DNA of 64,000 nucleotides from Streptomyces scabichelini (lineage in GTDB: Bacteria; Actinomycetota; Actinomycetes; Streptomycetales; Streptomycetaceae). Position 1 is the stretch's first letter. Each line of letters opens with the position of its first letter. Below are positions 33,549 to 41,555 of the stretch, piece after piece. The notes under the pieces are model-generated. The model saw only the letters and a list, made by a program, of their open reading frames with translations. It searched no databases and had not been told where the DNA came from. The translations under genes and the position numbers were made by a program. The DNA is taken from NCBI RefSeq assembly GCF_011045015.1, contig NZ_JAAKZY010000009.1:1-64000 (forward strand), given 5' to 3'.

Positions 33549-34868
33549 TCAGTCCCGTACCAGGGGCGCGCCCGCATCGCGCCAGGCGACGATGCCGCCG
33601 GAGAGGCTGCGGACGTCCGGATGTCCGATGCGGGCCAGCAGTGCCGCGTACTGGGCGGACTTCTCGCCGACCGGACAGGCCAGGAGCACCGGTCGGCTCC
33701 GGCTGAAGGGCAGGCCGCCCCGCAGGAGTTCGTCGAACAGTTCGTCGACGATGTTCACCGACCCGTCGATGTGCAGCGCCGCGTACGCGAACGGGCTGCG
33801 CAGGTCGACCACGAGCGGCCCGTCGGTGGCGATCCACCGCTGGGCGTCCGCCACCCCGATGGCCGGGGCGGCGCGCACTTCGGCGGCGGACAGATCGGCC
33901 ACCGAGTTCTTCCGCCGGGGCCGGCCCAGCAGGTCGGGCCGCCGCTGCCGGACATAGCTCAGATAGCTCTCCACGCGGTCGCAGACGATGAAGACGGCTG
34001 TCTGACGCTCCGTCAACTGAGCGTCCACCTCGCGGAGATGGCGGACCGCCCCGAAATAGGCGGCCCCGCCGGTGGGTCCGGCCAGCATCCCACAGCGGCG
34101 GACCAGGGTGAGCATGCCGTCGATGGCCTCGTCGCCGCTCACCGTCTCCATCGTGTCGTACGTGTCCGGGTCGAACAGGCCGACTTCGTGGACCTCGTCG
34201 ATGGTGCGGATGCCCGGGATGAAGTCGGACTTGCCCCCGACAAGACCGACGACCTGTACCCGCGGGTCCTGCTCGCGCAACACCCTGGCCACGCCGGTGG
34301 AGGAACCGGCCGTACCTACGCAGGCGATGAACCAGTCCGGGGCGCGGCCGTCCAGGTCCTTGACGATCTCCGGGCCGGTGCCGGTCAGGTGGGCTTCGGT
34401 GTTACGGGGGTTGAAGTACTGGTCGGTGTGCAGACAGGCGCTGCCGGAGTCGGCGAGGGCGTGGTGGAAGAGGGTGAGCGGGTCGTCGGTGTTGGTCGGG
34501 TCGAGGCACTCGCTCTGACCCGGCAGCTCTTCGATCTCCGCGCCCAGCAGCAGGAGCAGGTCCTTGATCTCGGGCACCCGCATGCGGTTGGTGACGCTCT
34601 TGAAGGTCAGGCCGTGCATCCCCGCGATGACGGCCAGCGCCTTGGCCGTGTTGCCGCTGGAGAGTTCGACGATCTGGCTCGCCCGCTCGACCGCGTCGGC
34701 GAGGTCGGGGCGCGCCATGTTCCAGGCGGCCCGGTCCTTGACCGAGCCGAAGGGGTTGAGCATCTCCAGTTTGGCGAACAGGTCGATGTTCCGCAGACCG
34801 GTGACGGCCGGGTCGATGCGCACCAGGGGGGTGTTGCCTATGACCTCGGTGATGCTGTCGTACCTCAC
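33549..34868 (-). CDS. Cysteine-synthase-like PLP enzyme fused to a rhodanese domain
   Basis: 439 residues. Residues 1-310 are fold type II, close to CysK/SbnA: ITEVIGNTPLVRIDP, the PLP lysine Lys44 in FGSVKDRAAW, the substrate loop ELSSGNTAKALAV and the phosphate loop VGTAGSSTG. Residues 335-439 are a rhodanese-like domain with LVVDLRSPFAYAALHIDGSV and an active-site loop CPVGEKS at Cys398. CysK relatives carry out beta-replacement on O-acetyl or O-phosphoserine, and a rhodanese would supply persulfide sulfur. It overlaps the decarboxylase stop (GTGA) and is followed by the SufS-like gene. It may make a sulfur amino acid or diaminopropionate-like building block for the synthetase. Confidence 0.82.
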   Translation of the reverse strand: MRYDSITEVIGNTPLVRIDPAVTGLRNIDLFAKLEMLNPFGSVKDRAAWNMARPDLADAVERASQIVELSSGNTAKALAVIAGMHGLTFKSVTNRMRVPEIKDLLLLLGAEIEELPGQSECLDPTNTDDPLTLFHHALADSGSACLHTDQYFNPRNTEAHLTGTGPEIVKDLDGRAPDWFIACVGTAGSSTGVARVLREQDPRVQVVGLVGGKSDFIPGIRTIDEVHEVGLFDPDTYDTMETVSGDEAIDGMLTLVRRCGMLAGPTGGAAYFGAVRHLREVDAQLTERQTAVFIVCDRVESYLSYVRQRRPDLLGRPRRKNSVADLSAAEVRAAPAIGVADAQRWIATDGPLVVDLRSPFAYAALHIDGSVNIVDELFDELLRGGLPFSRSRPVLLACPVGEKSAQYAALLARIGHPDVRSLSGGIVAWRDAGAPLVRD

Positions 34869-36340
34869 TCATGTCCCCCTGACGGCGTTGTCGGCCAGTA
34901 CTGTTCGTCGAGGCTCCAGCGCCATGAGCCGCCGTCCTGCCAGGCGGCCACCTTGCGGGCGACGGGCTGGTGTTGTGCCTGGCCGGCGTGGAAGTCCATG
35001 GCGTATCCGGCGGTGTTCGCGAAGGCCATCAGATCGCCCGGCTGCGGCCGACGCGGAAGGAAGACCGTGCGCCGGGTGATCATGTCCGTCTCCAGGCAGA
35101 GACTGCCGAAGAGATGGACGCCCACAGGTTCCGCGTCGGCGGGGACACCGATGCCGTTGCCGTTCTTGGGGATGACGACGGGGTCCATCAGTACCCCGTG
35201 CTCTTCGAGGGCCACGTCCTCGGCCTTCAGCGCCAGCCGTACCAGCAGTTCACCACCCGTGCGGGAATCGCGTACCTCGAGGACCGTCGCCAGTGTGATT
35301 CCGCACTGGTCCACCAGGGCCCGCCCGGGTTCGACATGCAGGTCGTACAGGTGCTCCAGCAGCAGCGTGGCCAGCGGTCGGCCGCCCAGCGAGGCGGCGG
35401 GGTGCGCCAGCAGTTCGTCGAGGTACCGCTCACCGGCGAGCGGCCGGTGTGCCGGGTACAGTCCCAGCGCTCCGCGCAGTGTGCCGCCCTCGTTGCGCAG
35501 CCCGTAACCGTGCCCCTGCCAGGTCAGGGGCGGGCGCCTGCCCAGAACGGCGCCCGTGAGCTCCGTCGTGTACCGCTCCCACTGCTCGCGGTCGGCGAGG
35601 TAGTTGACGCCGAATCCGCCACCGACGTCCACGGCCCGCGGACGCAGTCCCCGGCTCCGGCACTCTTCCAGGGCAGTGAGACAGCCCTCAAGGGCCGTTG
35701 CCTTCTCGGTGAGACTGGTGGTGTCCAAGTGGTAGGCCACGCCGTGCAGTTCGACCGTGTCACTGTGCCGTTCGGCCGTCTCCAGCAGCGTGTCGAGGTC
35801 GCCTGCGGGCGAGCCGAAGCGACTGCGTCGGCTCAGCACCCGCACGCCGGACGCCTCGAACCCCGACAACCGCAGCAGGACACGGGCCCGGGGGAGGGCG
35901 TGCTTGCGCACCAGTCCCGCGAGTTGGTCCAGCTCGCCGACCGAGTCGACGCTGACGGTCACCCCGGCGCGGGCGGCCAGCCACAGGAACTCCGGGTTCT
36001 TGGGCCCGGTGGCCAGGATCCGGTCGGACACGAAACCGGCGCCGAGGGCGTGCTGCAGTTCGCCCAGCGACGCCACGTCCACGCCGGCGTCCGTCGCGGC
36101 GAGCCGTCGCACCAGGGCACTTGACCGGTTGGCCTTGTGGGCGAAGAAGACCTGGCCGGACAGGTGGTGCTTGCGGTACACGGACCGGAACCGCTCCAGA
36201 TTCTCGGCGACCTGGTCGGGCACCAGCAGGTTGAGGGGTGATCCCAGCGCGTGGGTGAGCATGTGCAGTAGATCGGGGGACTGCAGCAGGGATTGCAGCC
36301 GGGGACCGAGACGGGGTTCCAGATACAAGGGCCTGCCCAT
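34865..36340 (-). CDS. Type III PLP-dependent decarboxylase (diaminopimelate/ornithine decarboxylase family)
   Basis: 491 residues. The alanine-racemase-like barrel has VFFAHKANRSSALVRRLAAT with the PLP Lys69, then GVDVASLGELQHALGAGF, VDVGGGFGVNYLADREQWER, and the phosphate/active-site motif VEPGRALVDQCG. The dimer-side cysteine region reads FGSLCLETDMITRR. Family members decarboxylate diaminopimelate, arginine, ornithine or citryl-diaminopropionate (SbnH). The ATG at 36340 follows AAGGGA. It leads the leftward operon, divergent from the NRPS operon with a Zur-like element between. An amine starter or side-chain building block is a plausible product. Confidence 0.82.
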   Translation of the reverse strand: MGRPLYLEPRLGPRLQSLLQSPDLLHMLTHALGSPLNLLVPDQVAENLERFRSVYRKHHLSGQVFFAHKANRSSALVRRLAATDAGVDVASLGELQHALGAGFVSDRILATGPKNPEFLWLAARAGVTVSVDSVGELDQLAGLVRKHALPRARVLLRLSGFEASGVRVLSRRSRFGSPAGDLDTLLETAERHSDTVELHGVAYHLDTTSLTEKATALEGCLTALEECRSRGLRPRAVDVGGGFGVNYLADREQWERYTTELTGAVLGRRPPLTWQGHGYGLRNEGGTLRGALGLYPAHRPLAGERYLDELLAHPAASLGGRPLATLLLEHLYDLHVEPGRALVDQCGITLATVLEVRDSRTGGELLVRLALKAEDVALEEHGVLMDPVVIPKNGNGIGVPADAEPVGVHLFGSLCLETDMITRRTVFLPRRPQPGDLMAFANTAGYAMDFHAGQAQHQPVARKVAAWQDGGSWRWSLDEQYWPTTPSGGHE

Positions 36341-36589
36341 GCGTGTCCCTTCCCTGAGAACGCCGAGGTCCGGCATGCCGAGCATGCCGACACTTCGTCC
36401 CGCGGTTCGCCGTATAACCCCTTTCCCTCAGGTGCGCGCTCTTACGCCCCGAGGCGCCGGTGTCGTACCGCAATGGCAGGGGTAACGCGCAGAGGTCGTG
36501 GCGTAGTTGGCGCCGTGATGGGTGCGCGTCCTTGGTTTCGGCCAGGAGTGGCGGTGCGTCTGGCCCTTGCGCTCACGCCCCTCTTTAGA

Positions 36590-36604
36590 TGAAAATGACA
36601 ATCA
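36590..36604. promoter_or_regulatory. Zur-box-like element 3 in the divergent promoter region
   Basis: TGAAAATGACAATCA followed by TATTT, the best match of the four to a TGAAAAT-N-ATTTTCA-type box. It lies between the leftward decarboxylase operon (start 36340) and the rightward synthetase operon (start 36631). A regulator bound here would cover the promoter of the synthetase operon. The AT-rich patch stands out in this sequence. Confidence 0.6.
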
Positions 36605-36630
36605 TATTTGTCTGGCTCCGAGGGGTTGCA

Positions 36631-37368
36631 GTGGTGGATCCGTACGAACGCTCGGCCGAGTACCTCGACCTCATGATCGCCGGGACATGGCAGTCCCTCG
36701 GCCCGGCGCTGGCCGAAGTGCTCCAGCAGGTGAAGGCGGGGCCCGGGCCGGTAGTCGATGTCGGGGCTGGTACCGGCCGGGGAGTGCAGGCGATCTGTGC
36801 CGCGCTTCCGGGCGATGACCCCGTGTTGGCCGTCGAGCCCTCTTCCGCCATGCGCGCCGTGCTGCTGGCGCGCGTCCACGACGCCCCTGAACTGCGCGAG
36901 CGGGTCACGGTGTTGGCGGAAGACGCCGTACACGCCTCGCTCCCTGACGGCCTGCGCGCGATAGTCGCGGTGAACGTGCTGGGACACCTGCCGCCGGCCG
37001 AACGGCAGGCTCTTTGGGCGAGCGCCGCACGCCGGCTCGCACCCGGTGGCGCAGTCGTCGTCAGTGTCACTCCGCCCTTCGCGCCCGAGCCGGTTCCGCG
37101 CACCCGGATGGCTTCGGCGGCCGTGGGCGCGCTCCACTACGAGGGGTGGGCCACCGCGGAGCCCTCCGGGGACGACGAGATCACCTGGCGCATGGACTAC
37201 CGCGTCCTGCGGGACGGCCGGCCGCTGTCCGAGGTCACGGTCGACTACCGCTGGTGGGTGGCGAGCGAGAACCGGCTGGCCGAGGAGGCCGCCGAAGCCG
37301 GGCTGGTCATACGGCCCGCAGGGAAGCCCGATCTCGGGCTGCACCTCCTCACACGCTCGGGTGAGTAG
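36631..37368 (+). CDS. Class I SAM-dependent methyltransferase, first gene of the synthetase operon
   Basis: 245 residues. It starts VDPYERSAEYLDLMIAGTWQ, with motif I VVDVGAGTGRGVQAICAALP near residue 45, then PVLAVEPSSAMRAVLLAR and LRAIVAVNVLGHLPPAER. The GTG at 36631 follows GAGGGG; the frame is open from 36589, but that ATG lies inside the Zur-like element. The C-terminal YRWWVASENRLAEEAAEAGL fits small-molecule methyltransferases. It opens a run of eleven same-strand genes to 58489, most of them overlapping or closely spaced. Role in tailoring is inferred. Confidence 0.8.
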   Translation: MVDPYERSAEYLDLMIAGTWQSLGPALAEVLQQVKAGPGPVVDVGAGTGRGVQAICAALPGDDPVLAVEPSSAMRAVLLARVHDAPELRERVTVLAEDAVHASLPDGLRAIVAVNVLGHLPPAERQALWASAARRLAPGGAVVVSVTPPFAPEPVPRTRMASAAVGALHYEGWATAEPSGDDEITWRMDYRVLRDGRPLSEVTVDYRWWVASENRLAEEAAEAGLVIRPAGKPDLGLHLLTRSGE

Positions 37369-37427
37369 CGCCTGCTGTCCGAAATGACCCATCACACCGT
37401 CCACATCTCTCACGGAGCGGAGGCCGG

Positions 37428-40400
37428 ATGAGTCAGCTCGTCCCTGCCGAAGACGTCCTCGCAAGCACCATCGAATGTATCGGCGAAGTCCTCGGCATGC
37501 AGAGCGACTTGATCACGCCGGACACGCCCTTGTCGGCTCTGGGCCTTGAGTCGTTCACCGCTGTGCGGCTGCGGCGCCGGATCCGCGAGCGCACCGATGC
37601 CGATCTTCCCCTCACGACCTTCCTCGACGGCGCCACGGCTCAGGACATCGCGAACCGGCTCGCCGCCGAGGTGGAGGAGGCGCCTGCTCAAGAACAGGCC
37701 GGGAGACAGGAGGAGCGAGCGGCGCGGTGCGACACGCAGGCCGATGCCTCCGACGGGATTCCGCAGGTCGACGGCGGGCCCTTCCCCCTGACGCCCATTC
37801 AGGCGTCCTACTTCGTCGGCCGGCAGGAGGGGCTGCCCCTCGGCGGGGTGGCCACCTTCTACTACTACGAGTACGACCGCGTCGCCGAGGACCCCCTCTC
37901 GGATCTCGGGCGCCTGGAAGCAGCCTGGAACCGGCTGATCGAGCACCACCCGATGCTCCGTATGACCGTGGACGAACGCGGCAGGCAGCGCATCCTCGCC
38001 GACGTCGGGCCCTACCGGATCGGCACCACCGACCTGCGGGACGCCTCCCCGGAGGACGCCCACCTCGCGCTGTCCCGCCTTCGCCACGAGCGCTCCCATC
38101 AGGTGAGGCCGACCGGCACCTGGCCGCTCTTCGACATCCACGCGGCGCTGCTGCCGGACGGCAGGACACGGCTCCATGTCGGCGTGGACGTGCTCATCAC
38201 CGATCTCGCCGGCTGGATGCTCCTGATGCGCCAGTGGGGTCGGCTCGTCATCGATCCCACCGCACAACTCCCGGTTCCGGAAACGGACTTCGCCCGCATG
38301 CAGCGGGCCCGTACGACCGATCCGGAGTGGGCCGCACGGCGGACACGCGACCGTGCCTACTGGTCAGAGCGCGCTCCCCGACTCCCCGACGCGCCGCGAC
38401 TTCCTGTGCTGCGCGATGCGGAGGACACGACGCCTCCCCGGTTCGTCCGGAATGCCGCAACCCTCGACGCGCCGACATGGGCCGCCGTCCGTGCCCGCAG
38501 CGCGGAATTCGGTGTCACGCCGACCGCCACCCTGCTCGCCGCCTTCGCCGCCCTGCTGGGCCGCTGGGGAGCCGGTGACCGTATATGCCTCAACACCACC
38601 CTGTTCGACCGGCCCGAGACATCGGGTGAGGCAGCCGATGCGGTGGGTGACTTCACCACCACCGCCCTCGTCGGCACACCTCCCTTCACGCCCGGCCGCT
38701 GGGAAGGGTTCGCGGGGTACGCCGCGGAGGTCAACCGATGTTTCTGGGAGGACCTGGACCACCGATCCGTCTCCGGAGTGGAGGTGCTCAGGGACCTCGT
38801 ACCCGGACCGGGCTCCGACCCCGCCGCTCCCGCTCCCCGTTACCCGGTGGTGTTCACCAGTGGGGTGGGTCTCGGCGGTGAGAACGAGCCGCCCGCCGCG
38901 TGGATCGGCGAGGAGGTCTACGGCATCTCCCAGACCCCTCAAGTCCTGCTGGACCACATCGTGTGGGACGAGGGCGGCCGGCTCCGGCTCGCCTGGGATT
39001 CAGTCGAGGGAGCCTTCCCCGACGGGTACGTACAGGCCCTGCTCGACGCCCATGTCCGGCTGCTGCGCAGACTGGCGGAAAGCGCCGCGTGGCGCGATCC
39101 CGCACTGGGCTGGGACCCGACCTTCCGCCCGGAGGAGCCCCTCGACGTCGCGCCCTTCCCCGACGCGGGCCCTCTGTTGCACTCGCCGGTGCAGGAAGCC
39201 GCCCGACGGTACCCGCAGCGGCCCGCTCTGCACGGGGCATCCGGTGCTGTCACGCATGGCAGGCTCGCGGAGAACGCCGCCGCCACGGCCGCGCTGCTGA
39301 CCGCTCATCAGGCCGGGCCCGGTGATCTCGTGGCCGTGGCCTGCGAGAAGGGTGTCGCGCAGGTCACCGCTGTCCTCGGGGTCAGCGCCGCCGGGGCGGG
39401 CTACCTGCCCATTGAGCCCTCCTGGCCCGACGCCCGGGTCGCCGCCGTCTGCGAACGGGCCGGTGTCCGGCACGCGCTGGTCGGCCGTGGGGTGAAGATC
39501 GCCTGGCCGCCGGGTGTCACCGTGCACCGGCTGACCGCCGCGGGGAAGCCCGCAGGCCGTGCCGTCTCCGACGACCTCGTCGCCTCCAAGACGCCGAGCC
39601 CGGACGACCTCGCCTACACGATCTTCACCTCCGGCTCCACGGGCAGCCCGAAGGGCGTCGAGATCCAGCACCGCGCGGCCCGTACCACCATCGACGACAT
39701 CGTGGATCGCTTCGGCATCGGCGCCGACGACCGCGTACTCGCCCTGTCCGCCCTCAGTTTCGACCTCTCGGTCTTCGACATCTACGGCGTCCTGGGCGCG
39801 GGCGGCTCCTTGGTCCTCCCCGACCCCGCCCGGCAGCGAGACCCGCAGCACTGGCTGGAACTGGCCGGGCGTCATGGCGTCACCGTGTGGAACACCGCCC
39901 CCGCTCTGCTGGAGATGCTGGTCGAGTACGCGGAGATGGAACCGGAAGCAGCCGCCGAGGCCCTGCGCACCCTGCGCCTGGTGATGCTGTCCGGCGACTG
40001 GATCCCCCTGACCCTGCCCGAGCGGCTGCGCAGGCTCGCCCCGCAGGCCGAGTTCATGAGCCTGGGTGGCGCCACCGAGGCGTCGATCTGGTCCATCACC
40101 TACCCCGTCGAGCGCACCGATCCGGGCTGGCACAGCATTCCGTACGGCCGGGCCCTGCGCGGCCAGTCCTTTCACGTACTGGACGAGCAGGGTGCGCCGT
40201 GCCCGGTCGGTGAGGCCGGTGAGCTGTTCATCGGCGGTGACGGGCTGGCCCGCGGCTACATCGGTGATCCCGTCCAGACCGCCGAACGCTTCGCGATCCA
40301 TCCGGTCCTCGGGCAGCGTCTCTATCGCACCGGTGACCTGGGCAGGTGGACGGTCGACGGGACCATCGAGTTCCTCGGCCGCGCCGACCGGCAGGTGAAG

Positions 40401-41555
40401 ATCCGGGGGCATCGCATCGAACTGGGTGAGATCGAGTCGGTGCTGGGCCGGCATCCCGGCGTGCGGCAGTGTGTCGCCTCGTCGGTGCGCGGCCCTGATG
40501 GGCGGCCGCGGCTCGTCGCCCATCTGTCACCGAAGGGAACCGCCCAGGTTCCGTCTCCGGAAGAACTGGCCGCCGCGCTGCGTGAACGGCTGCCCGAGTA
40601 CATGATTCCCAGCCGGTTCGTCGTCCTGGACCAGCTGCCGGTCACCGCCAACGGCAAGATCGACCATGCGGCCCTCACCAGCCCGTACCGGGAGCAGGGG
40701 GTCGTGAGCGACGGCCGGTCCGAGGCCTCCGAGCCTGGGGAACCCGTGGTCGCCGCCGAGCCGAAGTCCGCGCCGGACATGCCGTCGGACGAGACCGGTA
40801 CGGGGTGGGCCGCCGCAGCGCTCGACGAGGCCGCCGCGCTCGGGCTCGAGGCCGCGATCGTCCTCAGGCCCGGCCTGCTTCCCCCTGACCAGGCGCTGGA
40901 GGCGACCGCGCACTGGCTGCGGCGCGTGCAGCGACTTGCCGGGTCGTCCCGTGTCGAGCCACGGCTCGCCGCCGGGGGACTGGCCGAGATCGTCCATCGG
41001 CCGACTGCTCCGGGCACGGCAGTCGGCGGACCGGTTCCTGCTCCGGGCGCCACGGCTTCTATCGCCCTGACCGACCCCGTGCGGAACGCCGCGGCCTCCA
41101 TCGCCCCTGTCGACCCCGTGCGGGACGCAACCGTCTCTGTCCCGCCTGTCGCGCATCATGCCGACCCGGTGCGGGACCGGGCCGTGCTCGACGAAGTCAC
41201 GTCCGTCTTCGCGGATCTCACGGGAAGCCCGGTCCAGGCCGACAGCACCTTCGCCGCCCTGGGCGCGACCTCGCTCACCCTGGTCCTGGCGCATCGCCGG
41301 CTCTGCCAGGGCATCGCCCCGAGCCTGGCGCTGGCCGACATGTTCGCGCACGCAGGCGTCGGCTCGCTCGCCGCCCGGATCAGTGAACTGCACCGCAAGA
41401 CGCCTGATCCACAGCCCGGCACCGCTGCGCCGCCGACCGGAGGCCGCCCGCGCCACACGGCGCCCTCGGAGGCCGGTACCGCCGACCTCGTACCCCAGAC
41501 ACGCCGGGCCTCGCGGGTCGCCGCGCGTGCCCTTGCCCGGGAGACCGCCGGATGA
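37428..41555 (+). CDS. NRPS: carrier - Cy - A(Cys) - PCP
   Basis: 1375 residues. A carrier domain with LGLESF (Ser42) opens the protein, as ArCP does in HMWP2 of yersiniabactin. A heterocyclisation domain spans about 118-555: FPLTPIQASYFVGRQEG at the start and a DxxxxD motif DVLITD (Asp254, Asp259), though the later Ser of that motif is Gly262. The A domain, about 590-1085, has IFTSGSTGSPKG and FDLSVFDIYGVLGAGG, the pattern of cysteine-activating domains; it is not interrupted by a methyltransferase. After an unassigned linker containing three DPVR[N/D] repeats, a PCP has LGATS (Ser1282). It should activate cysteine and form a thiazoline with the starter held on the first carrier. No A domain for the starter is in the window. 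Good RBS GGAGG. Confidence 0.9.
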   Translation: MSQLVPAEDVLASTIECIGEVLGMQSDLITPDTPLSALGLESFTAVRLRRRIRERTDADLPLTTFLDGATAQDIANRLAAEVEEAPAQEQAGRQEERAARCDTQADASDGIPQVDGGPFPLTPIQASYFVGRQEGLPLGGVATFYYYEYDRVAEDPLSDLGRLEAAWNRLIEHHPMLRMTVDERGRQRILADVGPYRIGTTDLRDASPEDAHLALSRLRHERSHQVRPTGTWPLFDIHAALLPDGRTRLHVGVDVLITDLAGWMLLMRQWGRLVIDPTAQLPVPETDFARMQRARTTDPEWAARRTRDRAYWSERAPRLPDAPRLPVLRDAEDTTPPRFVRNAATLDAPTWAAVRARSAEFGVTPTATLLAAFAALLGRWGAGDRICLNTTLFDRPETSGEAADAVGDFTTTALVGTPPFTPGRWEGFAGYAAEVNRCFWEDLDHRSVSGVEVLRDLVPGPGSDPAAPAPRYPVVFTSGVGLGGENEPPAAWIGEEVYGISQTPQVLLDHIVWDEGGRLRLAWDSVEGAFPDGYVQALLDAHVRLLRRLAESAAWRDPALGWDPTFRPEEPLDVAPFPDAGPLLHSPVQEAARRYPQRPALHGASGAVTHGRLAENAAATAALLTAHQAGPGDLVAVACEKGVAQVTAVLGVSAAGAGYLPIEPSWPDARVAAVCERAGVRHALVGRGVKIAWPPGVTVHRLTAAGKPAGRAVSDDLVASKTPSPDDLAYTIFTSGSTGSPKGVEIQHRAARTTIDDIVDRFGIGADDRVLALSALSFDLSVFDIYGVLGAGGSLVLPDPARQRDPQHWLELAGRHGVTVWNTAPALLEMLVEYAEMEPEAAAEALRTLRLVMLSGDWIPLTLPERLRRLAPQAEFMSLGGATEASIWSITYPVERTDPGWHSIPYGRALRGQSFHVLDEQGAPCPVGEAGELFIGGDGLARGYIGDPVQTAERFAIHPVLGQRLYRTGDLGRWTVDGTIEFLGRADRQVKIRGHRIELGEIESVLGRHPGVRQCVASSVRGPDGRPRLVAHLSPKGTAQVPSPEELAAALRERLPEYMIPSRFVVLDQLPVTANGKIDHAALTSPYREQGVVSDGRSEASEPGEPVVAAEPKSAPDMPSDETGTGWAAAALDEAAALGLEAAIVLRPGLLPPDQALEATAHWLRRVQRLAGSSRVEPRLAAGGLAEIVHRPTAPGTAVGGPVPAPGATASIALTDPVRNAAASIAPVDPVRDATVSVPPVAHHADPVRDRAVLDEVTSVFADLTGSPVQADSTFAALGATSLTLVLAHRRLCQGIAPSLALADMFAHAGVGSLAARISELHRKTPDPQPGTAAPPTGGRPRHTAPSEAGTADLVPQTRRASRVAARALARETAG

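Noticed and set aside
36400..36600. Iron box of the DmdR/IdeR type controlling the synthetase operon
   Set aside because: No TTAGGTTAGGCT-like sequence was seen in the divergent region or the other cluster promoters; the AT-rich boxes fit Zur better.
36589..36630. Earlier ATG for the first methyltransferase of the synthetase operon
   Set aside because: It overlaps the Zur-like element, has no ribosome-binding site, and encodes residues unlike the family start.
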